This document shows, piece after piece, positions 15,802 to 24,323 of a stretch of 64,000 nt of DNA. Position 1 is the stretch's first letter. Each line of letters opens with the position of its first letter. Both the position numbers and the translations under genes were made by a program. The stretch comes from Paraplanobispora takensis (GTDB lineage: Bacteria > Actinomycetota > Actinomycetes > Streptosporangiales > Streptosporangiaceae): the NCBI RefSeq assembly GCF_016863195.1, contig NZ_BOOK01000050.1, positions 25,661-89,660 of the forward strand. Direction: 5' to 3'. The notes under the pieces are model-generated. The model was not told the DNA's origin. It worked only from the letters and a program-made list of their open reading frames with translations, and did not search any database.

Positions 15802-15806
15802 CCCGA

Positions 15807-16382
15807 TCAGGGGGACGTGGTCCCGGCGGGCGCGCTCTCCGTGGTGCACGGCCACGGGGTCCCCTCGGGCATGGGGCTGCAGAACACCCGGTCGGGAGCG
15901 GGCCCCCGCTCACCCCGTGGACCCTGCTCGCCCTGAGGTCCCCGTTCGCCCTGAGGACCCCGCTCACCTTCGGCTCCCCGCTCGCCCTGCGGGCCGGCCT
16001 CGCCCCTGGGCCCCGTCTCACCCCGGGGACCGACGGGGCCGACAGGCCCGATCCTCCCCTTGAGACCCGGGCGGCCGCGCGGACCGGCCGGGCCGGGTGA
16101 TCCCTCCGGGCCGGGCGGGCCCTGGATCCCGGCGGGACCCTGGGATCCCATCGGCCCGGCGCGGCCCGTCCGCCCCTGGGGACCGGCCGGGCCGACCTGC
16201 GGCACGCCGCCCAGCTGACGGACCTGCTGGACGAGCACCTCACGGTCGTACTGGGCGTTCTGGAGCCGCTCCCCGAGGTCGCGGATGGCCATCGACACCC
16301 ACACCGCCAGAGCGACCAGCACCCCGAGGGTCAGGGCGAGCAGCAGGTCGCGTCGGGTGACGTGCAATCCGGCCAGGCGCAT
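15807..16382 (-). CDS. Membrane-anchored collagen-like protein
   Basis: 191 residues. An N-terminal transmembrane helix (about 11-32, [21 protein letters not shown]) is followed by a short coiled coil (33-58) and then about 34 uninterrupted Gly-X-Y triplets (roughly 64-165), many of them the stabilising GPQ, GER, GPR and GET kinds. A C-terminal tail with two Cys ([13 protein letters not shown]) follows. The coiled coil would serve as trimerisation seed for a collagen triple helix displayed outside the membrane. Its ATG overlaps the stop of the gene at 16705 by one base (TGATG), so the pair is an operon. Function is unknown; surface adhesion or a phage/holin-derived origin are possibilities. 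Confidence 0.85.
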   Translation of the reverse strand: MRLAGLHVTRRDLLLALTLGVLVALAVWVSMAIRDLGERLQNAQYDREVLVQQVRQLGGVPQVGPAGPQGRTGRAGPMGSQGPAGIQGPPGPEGSPGPAGPRGRPGLKGRIGPVGPVGPRGETGPRGEAGPQGERGAEGERGPQGERGPQGEQGPRGERGPAPDRVFCSPMPEGTPWPCTTESAPAGTTSP

Positions 16383-16705
16383 CAGGCGGTTCCGTTCAGT
16401 GAGAGCCAGATCTGGACCAGCAGGGACACCAGCAGCAGGCCCGCCGGGATGACCCCGGCGTAGACGCTCTGCCGCCAGTTGGCCCCTCTGTCGCGTTCGC
16501 GGGCCTCGATCCTGCTGACGACCGACTTGAGCTCCTCGTCGATGCGACGCTGGAGCTCCTCCAGGTCCCGCTCGATGGAGGTGAACCGACGCTCGCTCGC
16601 CCGCTGCTCGGCCAGGAACAGCTCCTGGGAGGTGAGCCGCTGGGCGGCGTACTGCAGGTCGTTGAGGCGCCGGGCCAGCTCGCCGGGAGAGGGATCATGA
16701 TGCAT
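16382..16705 (-). CDS. Coiled-coil protein with C-terminal membrane anchor
   Basis: 107 residues from ATG 16705 behind a strong GGAGGTGATC site. Residues 8-75 are a long charged helix with heptad spacing ([19 protein letters not shown]), predicted coiled coil. Residues 83-104 ([21 protein letters not shown]) form one transmembrane helix near the C-terminus, giving a tail-anchored topology. It is coupled to the collagen-like gene downstream, so the two probably act together, perhaps through coiled-coil pairing at the membrane. Size and layout also resemble holin-associated proteins of actinobacteriophages, but no other phage gene is nearby. Confidence 0.75.
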   Translation of the reverse strand: MHHDPSPGELARRLNDLQYAAQRLTSQELFLAEQRASERRFTSIERDLEELQRRIDEELKSVVSRIEARERDRGANWRQSVYAGVIPAGLLLVSLLVQIWLSLNGTA

Positions 16706-17172
16706 GATCACCTCCCGGGCCGCCCGTGGACGGTGGCCTTCCCGTGACGGGGTTGTGATCCACACGGCGTGCTCGCGCCGCGCATGGTTGCTGCAGCGTC
16801 ATCCGGCTCCTTCCGGGGGTGGTGAGCGGGCGGGTGGACGTCGTACGACGGTGCCGCGAACCGAATCACCGTACTACTAAAAGTAATCACTCAGTAATGC
16901 ATTGTGAGGACGTCATTGTCTTTCTTTGAAATTGCGCGCCGATGATGAGCGCCCCTCGCACCGGATCGGCCCGCTTTCCGTCATTCGTGAGCGAAAGCCG
17001 TAGGCGTCCATGGAAACGGCGGTGTCGGGCGTCAGGGGCACGACCTGCGCATCCGGGCCGACGAGTCGGCCGGGGAACCGCATCGGGAAGCACCCCGGCG
17101 AAAGGCGCCCGGTCTACCGCCGGATCGTCCCGCGACCGGTTGACCCGGCGCTTCCTGGGCAGGGGGCGGCGC
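16706..17172. promoter_or_regulatory. 467-base divergent intergenic region with AT-rich direct repeats
   Basis: No convincing gene is seen between the coiled-coil protein and the acyl-CoA dehydrogenase. An AT-rich island at about 16868-16945 stands out from the GC-rich surroundings. It contains AGTAAT at 16882-16887 and again at 16893-16898 (11-bp phase), which could be a regulator site, and is the likely promoter zone for the leftward coiled-coil/collagen operon. The remainder is GC-rich and featureless. Confidence 0.4.
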
Positions 17173-18324
17173 ATGATGACAGGTGACTTCTATGACTACT
17201 TCGAACTGCTCGGCGACGACGAGAAGGAGATCGTCCTTCGCGTGCGCGAGTTCATGGCGGAGAAGGTCGCGCCCATCGCCGACGAGGCGTGGACCAACGC
17301 CAGGTTCCCCCACCACCTGATCCCGGAGTTCGCCAAGCTCGACGTCGCGGGCCTGGCGTACCGGGGGGCGCGGAGCCTGCTGACCGGGTTCGTGGTGCTG
17401 GAGATGAACCGGGTGGACCCCTCGATGGGCACGTTCTTCGGCGTGCACAACGGATTGGCGATGGGCAGCATCCACCGGCTCGGCTCCGGGGAGCAGCGCG
17501 AGCGGTGGCTGGAGCCGATGGCGGCCATGGAGAAGATCGGCGCCTTCGCCCTGACCGAGCCCGAGGGCGGCTCCGACGTCGCGGCCGGGCTGCGCACGAC
17601 GGCGCGGCGCGAGGGCGAGGTGTGGGTGCTCAACGGGGCCAAGCGCTGGATCGGCAACGCGACCTTCGCCGACCTGGTCGTCGTGTGGGCCAAGGACGAG
17701 GCCGACGGTCAGGTCAAGGGCTTCCTGGTGGAGAAGGGGACGCCGGGGTTCACCGCCACGAAGATCGAGAACAAGATCGCCCTGCGGACGGTGCAGAACG
17801 CCGACATCACCCTCACCAACTGCCTCGTCCCCGAGACCAACCGGCTGCAGGACGCGAACGGCTTCCGCGACACCGCCACGATCCTGCGCCAGACCCGCGG
17901 CGGCGTGGCCTGGCAGGCGGTGGGCTGCATGATGGGCGCCTACGAGCGCGCCCTGTCCTACGCCAAGGAGCGCGAGCAGTTCGGCCGCCCCATCGCCGGA
18001 TTCCAGCTGGTCCAGGACCTGCTGGTACGCATGCTGGGCAACGTCACCTGCTCGCTGGGCATGGTCGTACGGCTGGCGCAGCTGCAGGACGCGGGCGTCT
18101 ACAAGGACGAGCACTCGGCGATGGCCAAGGCCTTCTGCACCGCGCGCATGCGCGAGGCCGTGGGCTGGGGCCGGGAGATCATGGCCGGCAACGGGATCGT
18201 CCTGGACTACGGCATGGGCCGGTTCGTGGCCGACTCCGAGGCGATCTACTCCTACGAGGGGACCCGGGAGATCAACAGCCTGATCGTGGGCCGGGCGATC
18301 ACCGGCGTCGGCGCCTTCGTCTGA
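17173..18324 (+). CDS. Acyl-CoA dehydrogenase, glutaryl-CoA dehydrogenase-like
   Basis: 383 residues from ATG 17173, just after a G-rich site; ATG 17176 is an alternative. The fold is complete: an N-terminal helical domain (FYDYFELLGDDEKEIVLRVREFM), FAD-binding motifs (GAFALTEPEGGSD; KRWIGNATFADL), and a C-terminal domain with the catalytic Glu in IYSYEGTREINSL. That Glu position and the overall sequence fit the glutaryl-CoA dehydrogenase branch. It oxidises an acyl-CoA to the enoyl-CoA with FAD. No partner genes such as ETF or a CoA-transferase are next to it. Confidence 0.92.
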   Translation: MMTGDFYDYFELLGDDEKEIVLRVREFMAEKVAPIADEAWTNARFPHHLIPEFAKLDVAGLAYRGARSLLTGFVVLEMNRVDPSMGTFFGVHNGLAMGSIHRLGSGEQRERWLEPMAAMEKIGAFALTEPEGGSDVAAGLRTTARREGEVWVLNGAKRWIGNATFADLVVVWAKDEADGQVKGFLVEKGTPGFTATKIENKIALRTVQNADITLTNCLVPETNRLQDANGFRDTATILRQTRGGVAWQAVGCMMGAYERALSYAKEREQFGRPIAGFQLVQDLLVRMLGNVTCSLGMVVRLAQLQDAGVYKDEHSAMAKAFCTARMREAVGWGREIMAGNGIVLDYGMGRFVADSEAIYSYEGTREINSLIVGRAITGVGAFV

Positions 18325-18491
18325 GGCGGGTCCCACCCGGGCGATCGAGGCGTTCAGGCATCCCGCCGTCCCGGGAGCGCCGGCCTCGCCCGCTGGAACG
18401 AGGAGGCCGGTGAGGTCGCGGATCCGGGAATGTGACCGGCGTCACCGCCCGGGCCGCGAACCCTCCGGGACGGCCGGTGATCCAAAACGGT

Positions 18492-19007
18492 GTGAGACAC
18501 ACATTCCGCACCCTGATCGCGACCGGCGCCGCCGCGGCCGCCGTGCTGTCGGGCACCGCCGCTCACGCCGCGACGATTCCGGACTTCAAGAAGCCGAAGA
18601 TCTTCGGCACGACCTTCCAGGCCGATCCCGGTCACGACTTCACCAAGGGCATCCACTCCCGCCGCGACGGCATCCTCCGCGGCTGGATCACCGCGGTGCG
18701 CGGCCGGGTCGCCGAGTACGAGCCGATCCGCTGGAAGCGGGACAAGCACACCGAGGGTTACTTCGTCGGCCCGCCCGAGGGCGACGTGCGCGCCTACGCC
18801 TCCCCCTTCGCCTCCGGTGTGCGCTATCTCAGCGCCTACGGATGCACGAGCGCCGGCGGCCTGACGGTCGACCGGCGCACCGGGCTGGGCGCCAAGCGCT
18901 GCTCCGGGAGCACGCTGATCAAGCGGGTCGAGAACGAGAAGCGACCGGCGCTCATCACGGTGTACCGCGGCAAGATCGTCCAGGTTCAGGAGATCTACAC
19001 CCCCTGA
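18492..19007 (+). CDS. Secreted protein of unknown function
   Basis: 171 residues from GTG 18492, which gives a textbook signal peptide (RHTFRTLIATGAAAAAVLSGTAAHA, cleaved near AHA|ATIP); the frame stays open to 18432 and GTG 18477 is also possible. The mature domain is basic and rich in Gly and aromatics, with two Cys (YGCTSAGG and AKRCSG) that probably pair. No enzyme motif is seen. Neighbours on both sides are unrelated, so no role can be inferred. Confidence 0.75.
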   Translation: MRHTFRTLIATGAAAAAVLSGTAAHAATIPDFKKPKIFGTTFQADPGHDFTKGIHSRRDGILRGWITAVRGRVAEYEPIRWKRDKHTEGYFVGPPEGDVRAYASPFASGVRYLSAYGCTSAGGLTVDRRTGLGAKRCSGSTLIKRVENEKRPALITVYRGKIVQVQEIYTP

Positions 19008-19034
19008 TGCCGGTGACGCCCGGCTCCGGCGCCG

Positions 19035-19724
19035 TCAGCGCCCGAGCAGGATCAGCCGCAACCGCCTGCGGGGCCGCTTGCGCCGGAACGCCGCACGCTC
19101 GTTGACCTGGGGAAAAGGGGCCTCCGGGACGGGGAGCGCGAGGAAGGCGCACAGCGGCCCCCAGCCCTGCCGGACGTCGAAGACCAGCAGCCGGTCGGGC
19201 GGGATCGCGGCCTTCACCTCGGCGACGTGCCGCTCGAAGACCGCCAGGACGTGGGCGCGGTCGTCGATGCGGCCGTCGAAGACGCGGTCCATGACGGTCG
19301 CCCTGGCCATGCGCGGGTAGAGCGCGAAGTCCGGGGCCCGCCACGCCACCAGCCGGCGCGTGATCCTGCGGTGCAGGGGCATCGGCCGCCGCTCCGCCAG
19401 GGCGCTTTCGAAGACGGTCTCGCTGACGCTGTCGTACCACCGGTCCGGGTCGCGGACGGTGAGGACGACCTTCGCGCCGGGATAGTGCTCGGCCAGCTCC
19501 CGCCAGTACGCCGCGGCGGGCCAGTCCACCGCCGCCGGGAACCCGTCGAACACCTCCTCCCAGTCCCGGCTGCGCCCCTCGCCGACGTCGAGCCACTGGC
19601 GGACCCGGTACGGCTGCGCGATGACCGTGGACATGTGATAGCAGGGGCCGTACCCCAGCATCTCCAGCGCCGCCTTCAGCGACGCCGTACCGGTCCTGCC
19701 GAAACCCGCGCCGATCACCTTCAC
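19035..19724 (-). CDS. Sulfotransferase-family protein
   Basis: 229 residues from GTG 19724, five bases after GGAGG. The N-terminus KVIGAGFGRTGTASLKAALEMLG is the 5'-phosphosulfate-binding loop of the PAPS sulfotransferase family (P-loop-like GxGRTGT). 'KVVLTVRDPDRWYDSV' is the 3'-phosphate-binding stretch. 'PPDRLLVFDVRQGWGPLCAFL' is the conserved C-terminal part. It should transfer sulfate from PAPS to an unknown acceptor, although some members of this Sulfotransfer_4-like group are uncharacterised. It is divergent from the acyl-ligase operon, with which it may share a regulatory region. Confidence 0.85.
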   Translation of the reverse strand: MKVIGAGFGRTGTASLKAALEMLGYGPCYHMSTVIAQPYRVRQWLDVGEGRSRDWEEVFDGFPAAVDWPAAAYWRELAEHYPGAKVVLTVRDPDRWYDSVSETVFESALAERRPMPLHRRITRRLVAWRAPDFALYPRMARATVMDRVFDGRIDDRAHVLAVFERHVAEVKAAIPPDRLLVFDVRQGWGPLCAFLALPVPEAPFPQVNERAAFRRKRPRRRLRLILLGR

Positions 19725-19802
19725 CTGAACCTCCGCAGGGCGTCCGGGCCCGCGGGCCGGGAGGGTCTCGCGCCGTGCCCGCTCCCGGACTCCGGGCGGC
19801 AC

Positions 19803-19877
19803 GTCTCTGATCCGTCTCTGATCCGCGCCGTCTACCGTCGAGTCAACCGACAATCCGGTTATATGCCGACATGTCGT
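19803..19877. promoter_or_regulatory. Tandem 11-bp repeat and palindromes in a divergent promoter region
   Basis: GTCTCTGATCC is repeated head to tail at 19803-19813 and 19814-19824. Further on are AACCG (19845-19849)/CGGTT (19856-19860) and the palindrome CGACATGTCG (19868-19877). They lie between the divergent sulfotransferase and acyl-ligase genes and may be operators for the oxidative operon. Confidence 0.35.
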
Positions 19878-19951
19878 GACGCGCCTATGGCAACCGGCCG
19901 CGGATCCCCGAGGATGCCGCGGCGACCCGCCCGCGACCAGAGGAGCCGATC

Positions 19952-21529
19952 ATGCCCAGTCCGCGGCCAGAGGAAGCGATCGCGCGCGGCCCCGCCGATC
20001 CCCCCTTCCCCCACCCGCTGCTGGAGTCGCTGCGCAACGCGCCCGACAGCGCGGCTTTCGAGCACGGGCCCCGGACCGTCTCACGGGGCGAGCTGCTGGA
20101 GACGATACGGCGCCTGGCGGGGGCGATGCGCGGGGCCGGTCTGGGTCCCGGCCGCGCCCTGGCCGTCCGCACCGCCCTGACGCCGGAGGCGTTCGCCGCC
20201 CACATGGCCGCGCACGCGCTGGGCTGCCGCGTCGTGGGCGTGCGCCCCGGCTATCCCGCCGGGCAGCTCGCCCACGTCCTCGGCACGGGGATCGACGCCC
20301 TCCTGCTCGATGCGTCCACCCTCACCCCGGAGCTGCCGGCGGCCGCCGGGCCGGTCGCGGTGCTGTCCCTCGGACCCGCCGGTCCCGGTGCGGCCGACCT
20401 GCTGGCCGTACCGGACGACGGCAGTCCCCTGGCCGTCACCGCCCGTCCGGACGACGTGGCCGCCCTGACCTTCACCAGCGGCAGCACCGGGCGGCCCAAG
20501 GGATGCGCGATCACCTACCGGGCGCTGAGCGCGCACTGGGCGTGGCAGCCCCGGGCGTGGTCCCCGGTCGCCGCCGCCTTCGCCCGCGACTTCGAGCGTT
20601 ACCTGCTGTTCGGCACCCTGGCCAGCATGGTGGTCCTGGAGTTCCTGGCCCCGTGCCTGCTGGGCGGCGGCACCGCGGTGATCCCCGAGGAGGACGGACG
20701 GCCGCTGTTCCCGTACGCGATCGAGCGCCACCGGATCACCGGCTCCATCATCACCGTCCCCCGGCTGGGCCGGATGCTCGGCCTGCTGCGGACCGAGCCG
20801 GTCGACGTCGGCAGCCTGCGCGCGCTGATGGTCTCCGGATCGCCGATCAGCCCGCGCCGGCTGGCGGCGGCGGCCGACCTGCTGGGGCCCGTGGTCTACC
20901 AGGGATACGGCCAGACCGAGGCCGGATCGATCTCGATGCTCACCCCCGCCGACATCGCCCGGGGACCGGAACGCGTGCTGGCCTCGGTCGGCCGCCCGCA
21001 TCCGGGCGTCGAGATCAGCGTCCGGGACGGGGACGGCCGGCAGGCGGCCCCGGGGACGACCGGCGAGATCCACGTGCGCAGCCCGTACGTGATGGCGGGT
21101 TACTGGGGGCGGCCCGAGGAGACCCGCGACACCCTGCGCGAGGGCTGGCTGCGCACCCGCGACCTCGGCCGCCTGGACGGGGAGGGCCTGCTGTACCTGA
21201 CCGGCCGCACCCGGGACGTGATCATGGTCAACGCGATGGTGGTCTACGCCGGCCCGATCGAGCAGGTGCTGGCCGGTCATCCCGACGTGGAGGAGGCGTA
21301 CGTGGCCGGGGCGCCGGACGAGCGCACCGGGGAGGCCGTCCACGCCTTCGTCGTGGCGGCCCCCGGCCGGGTCCCGGACCGCGACGCGCTGGCCGCGCTG
21401 GTCCGCGCCGAGCTCGGCGAGGACAGCGTCCCCCTGACGGTCACCACGGTGCCCGGCGTCCCGCTCGCCCCCGGCGGCAAGCCGGACAAACGCGCCCTGC
21501 TGGAGCGGTACGCGAGCCCGGCGCCCTGA
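19952..21529 (+). CDS. Acyl-adenylating ligase (AMP-binding, acyl-CoA synthetase-like)
   Basis: 525 residues from ATG 19952 (AGAGGAG upstream). ANL superfamily motifs are complete: the phosphate loop FTSGSTGRPKG (Lys183), the A5 motif YQGYGQTEAG, the hinge and adenylate-binding region LRTRDLGRLD and the catalytic Lys510 in PGGKPDKR. No carrier domain is fused, so the acyl group is passed to CoA or to a separate carrier. The substrate pocket does not reveal a specificity I can name. It is the first gene of a same-strand run with two flavoenzymes, a P450 and an antiporter, so it probably activates the acid that these oxidases then modify. Confidence 0.9.
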   Translation: MPSPRPEEAIARGPADPPFPHPLLESLRNAPDSAAFEHGPRTVSRGELLETIRRLAGAMRGAGLGPGRALAVRTALTPEAFAAHMAAHALGCRVVGVRPGYPAGQLAHVLGTGIDALLLDASTLTPELPAAAGPVAVLSLGPAGPGAADLLAVPDDGSPLAVTARPDDVAALTFTSGSTGRPKGCAITYRALSAHWAWQPRAWSPVAAAFARDFERYLLFGTLASMVVLEFLAPCLLGGGTAVIPEEDGRPLFPYAIERHRITGSIITVPRLGRMLGLLRTEPVDVGSLRALMVSGSPISPRRLAAAADLLGPVVYQGYGQTEAGSISMLTPADIARGPERVLASVGRPHPGVEISVRDGDGRQAAPGTTGEIHVRSPYVMAGYWGRPEETRDTLREGWLRTRDLGRLDGEGLLYLTGRTRDVIMVNAMVVYAGPIEQVLAGHPDVEEAYVAGAPDERTGEAVHAFVVAAPGRVPDRDALAALVRAELGEDSVPLTVTTVPGVPLAPGGKPDKRALLERYASPAP

Positions 21530-21545
21530 ACGGCCCGCTCTGATA

Positions 21546-21558
21546 ATTCTCTGAGAAT
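21546..21558. promoter_or_regulatory. 13-bp palindrome before the flavin monooxygenase gene
   Basis: ATTCTC-T-GAGAAT lies in the 84-base gap between the ligase stop and the next start, in a locally AT-rich patch. It may be an operator at an internal promoter, since the rest of the operon is far more tightly packed. Confidence 0.35.
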
Positions 21559-21613
21559 GCCCCGCCACCATTGCGGTTGAAGGTTCAATCACATCGTCGT
21601 GACGGAGGTTCCC

Positions 21614-23185
21614 GTGCCGGACAACGACGTCCTGGACTATCTGGTGATCGGCGCCGGCCCGGCGGGACTGCAGCTGGGGTACTTCCTCGGCCGGGCGGGG
21701 CGCAGCTATCTGATCCTGGAGGCGGGTCCCGCGCCGGGCATGTTCTTCCGGACCTTCCCGCGCCACCGCAGGCTCATCTCGATCAACAAGAGGCACACCG
21801 GATGGCACGACCCGGAGCTCAACCTCCGGATGGACTGGAACTCGCTGCTGTCGGACGACCCGGACCTGCTGTTCACCCGCTACAGCGACCGCTACTTCCC
21901 CGACGCCGGCGACATGGTCCGCTATCTCGCCGACTACGCCGGCGCCTGCGCTCTGCGCGTCGCCTGCGACACGCGGGCCGTCCGCATCGCCCGCGCGCCC
22001 GGCGCGGGCCCGTTCCGGGTGACCGACCAGCGCGGCCGGACGCGTGAGGCGCGGCGGCTGGTCGTCGCCACCGGGGTCACCCGGCCCAACGTCCCGCCGA
22101 TCCCGGGCGTCGAGACCGCCGAGCTGTACGGCACCGCCTCCACCGATCCGGCCGACTACACCGACCTGCGCGTGCTCGTCGTCGGCAAGGGGAACTCGGG
22201 CTTCGAGACGGCCGACAACCTCGTCGAGACGGCGGCGGTGATCCACGTCGCCGGGCCGCGCTCCGTCCGGATGGCGTGGCGGACGCACTACGTCGGGCAC
22301 CTGCGCGCGGTCAACAACGGCCTGCTCGACACCTACCAGCTCAAGTCCCAGAACGCGCTGCTGGACGGCGAGGTCAGGCGCATCGAGCGGCAGGCCGACG
22401 GCTCCTACCTGGTGACGGTGAGCTTCGTCCGCGCCGAGGAGGTCACCAAGGACATCCCCTACGACCGGGTGATCGTCTGCACCGGCTTCCGGTTCGACGC
22501 CTCGATCTTCGACGCCGGGTGCCGGCCGGAGCTGGCGATCGGGGACAGGTTCCCCGCGCTGACCCCCGCCTACGAGTCGGTCGACGTCCCCGGCCTGCAC
22601 TTCGCCGGGACGCTGACGCAGTCGCGCGACTTCAAGCACGGCACCAGCGGGTTCATCCACGGTTTCCGGTACGGCGTGCGCGCGCTGCACCGCATCCTGG
22701 AGCAGCGGCACCACGGCGTCCCGTGGCCCGGCCGCGAGCTGCCCGCCGAGCCGGGAGCGCTGGCGGCCGCGGTGCTGGAGCGGGTCAACCGCTCCTCGGC
22801 GCTGTGGCAGCAGTTCGGCCTGCTGGCCGACGTCGTCGTCCTCGGCGGCGACGGTACGGCGCGCTATCTGGAGGAGGTCCCGGTCGGCCTGCAGGGACCG
22901 CCGGTCGGCGACGGCGGCCACTTCGCGATCACGCTGGAGTACGGGCCGGACCACGACAAGGCCGACCCCTTCGACGTCTCGGTCGGCCGGATCCGGCAGA
23001 GCGACGCCGGGCGTGCGGACGAGGGCCACTACCTGCATCCGGTGGTGCGGCACCACCGGCCGGGGGCGCCGACGGCGGTGCACCACGTCACCGAGAACCT
23101 GGAGAACGAGTGGACCTCCCGGGAGGTCCACCTCGAACCGCTCCGGGCCTTCTTCGCCCGCCGGACCGCCCCGATCCCGGCATGA
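21614..23185 (+). CDS. FAD-dependent monooxygenase-like oxidoreductase
   Basis: 523 residues. GTG 21614 is preferred over GTG 21599 because GGAGG ends five bases before it. An N-terminal FAD fingerprint (LVIGAGPAGLQLGYFLG) and an internal NAD(P)H fingerprint (VLVVGKGNSGFETADNL) give the two-dinucleotide layout of flavin-containing monooxygenases. 'FRTFPRHRRLISINKRHTGW' and the C-terminal 'DFKHGTSGFIHGFRYGVRALHR' resemble the FOXRED2-like branch rather than Baeyer-Villiger enzymes. It likely oxygenates N, S or C of a small substrate. The downstream oxidase starts 13 bases after its stop, so they are co-transcribed. Confidence 0.85.
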   Translation: MPDNDVLDYLVIGAGPAGLQLGYFLGRAGRSYLILEAGPAPGMFFRTFPRHRRLISINKRHTGWHDPELNLRMDWNSLLSDDPDLLFTRYSDRYFPDAGDMVRYLADYAGACALRVACDTRAVRIARAPGAGPFRVTDQRGRTREARRLVVATGVTRPNVPPIPGVETAELYGTASTDPADYTDLRVLVVGKGNSGFETADNLVETAAVIHVAGPRSVRMAWRTHYVGHLRAVNNGLLDTYQLKSQNALLDGEVRRIERQADGSYLVTVSFVRAEEVTKDIPYDRVIVCTGFRFDASIFDAGCRPELAIGDRFPALTPAYESVDVPGLHFAGTLTQSRDFKHGTSGFIHGFRYGVRALHRILEQRHHGVPWPGRELPAEPGALAAAVLERVNRSSALWQQFGLLADVVVLGGDGTARYLEEVPVGLQGPPVGDGGHFAITLEYGPDHDKADPFDVSVGRIRQSDAGRADEGHYLHPVVRHHRPGAPTAVHHVTENLENEWTSREVHLEPLRAFFARRTAPIPA

Positions 23186-23198
23186 CGGGCGGGGCGGG

Positions 23199-24323
23199 AT
23201 GGACACCCTGGCGCCGGGCACCCTGCGCGAGTTCGAGGCCGCGGCCCGCGCCCGCCTCGACCCGGCGCACTACGACTACTTCGCCGGCGGGGCCGGCGAC
23301 GAGGTGACCCTGCGGGCCAACGAGGCCGCGTTCGAGCGGCTGACGCTGCTGCCGCGCGTGCTGCGCGGCGGCGCGAAACTCCGGACCGGCGTGACCCTGC
23401 TCGGTTGCCGCGCGGCCGTGCCCGTGCTGGTGGCGCCGACCGCCTTCCACCGGCTCGCCGACCCCGAGGGCGAGCGGGCCACGGCGCGGGCGGCCGCCGC
23501 CGCCGAGACGATCATGATCGTGAGCATGGCCGCCACCGTCGCCGTCGAGGACGTGGCCGCGGCGGCGCCGGGGGCCCGGCTGTGGTTCCAGCTCTACCTC
23601 CAGCCGGACATGGCCTTCACCGAGAGGCTCGTCCGGCGCGCCGAGGCGGCCGGCTGCGCGGCGCTGGTCGTCACGGTGGACTCGCCGGTCCTGGGCCTGC
23701 GGGACCGTGACCGGCGCAACGGCTTCCTGGACCTGCCGCCGGGCCTGTACTGCGAGAACATGCGCGACGGCGGGCGGGTGCGGCCGGTCGTCCTGTCCCC
23801 GGAGATCACCTGGGAGCACATCGGCCTGCTCCGGGAGATGACGGCGCTGCCGATCGCGCTCAAGGGCGTCCTGCACCCCGCCGACGCGCGCCTGGCGCTC
23901 GACCACGGCGTGGCGGCGCTGCTGGTCTCCAACCACGGCGGCCGTCAGCTCGACGCCGTCCCCGCCGCCGTCGACGCGCTGCCGGAGATCGCCGCCGCCG
24001 TCGGCGGAGCCGTACCCGTGCTGCTGGACGGAGGCGTGCGCCGCGGCACCGACGTCCTGAAGGCGCTGGCGCTGGGCGCGGACGCGGTCGCGGTCGGCCG
24101 CCCGGTGGTCTGGGGCCTGGCGGCCGGCGGCGAGCGGGGCGCGGCCCGGGTGCTCGGCCTGCTCCGCGAGGAGATCGAGCACGCGCTCACCCTGTGCGGC
24201 TGCACCTCGATCCACGACCTCGGCCCGGACATGGTGCGCGTCCACGGCGCGGGACCGGGCACGGCGCGCGTCCGCGACCCGGGACCGGACGGCGGGCCCG
24301 GCGCGGCGTGGCGGTCACGGTGA
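23199..24323 (+). CDS. FMN-dependent alpha-hydroxy-acid oxidase
   Basis: 374 residues from ATG 23199. The sequence follows the glycolate/lactate oxidase TIM barrel: 'YDYFAGGAGDE' at the start (FMN/substrate Tyr), 'PVLVAPTAFHRLADPEGE', 'LWFQLYLQPD', Lys in 'PIALKGVLHPADA', the catalytic His246 in SNHGGRQLD and 'DGGVRRGTDVLKALALGA'. It should oxidise an alpha-hydroxy acid to the 2-oxo acid, passing electrons to O2. The last 20 residues are a Gly/Pro/Arg-rich tail of low complexity. Its TGA overlaps the P450 start codon (GTGA). Confidence 0.92.
   Translation: MDTLAPGTLREFEAAARARLDPAHYDYFAGGAGDEVTLRANEAAFERLTLLPRVLRGGAKLRTGVTLLGCRAAVPVLVAPTAFHRLADPEGERATARAAAAAETIMIVSMAATVAVEDVAAAAPGARLWFQLYLQPDMAFTERLVRRAEAAGCAALVVTVDSPVLGLRDRDRRNGFLDLPPGLYCENMRDGGRVRPVVLSPEITWEHIGLLREMTALPIALKGVLHPADARLALDHGVAALLVSNHGGRQLDAVPAAVDALPEIAAAVGGAVPVLLDGGVRRGTDVLKALALGADAVAVGRPVVWGLAAGGERGAARVLGLLREEIEHALTLCGCTSIHDLGPDMVRVHGAGPGTARVRDPGPDGGPGAAWRSR

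Noticed and set aside
16887..17174. 95-codon minus-strand frame in the gap before the acyl-CoA dehydrogenase
   Set aside because: Arg/Pro-rich, crosses the AT-rich promoter island, and has no domain or ribosome-site support.
20081..23221. 1046-codon open frame on the minus strand over the acyl ligase and FMO genes
   Set aside because: Reads as repetitive Gln/Arg/Gly/Val sequence; the plus-strand enzymes show complete catalytic motifs.
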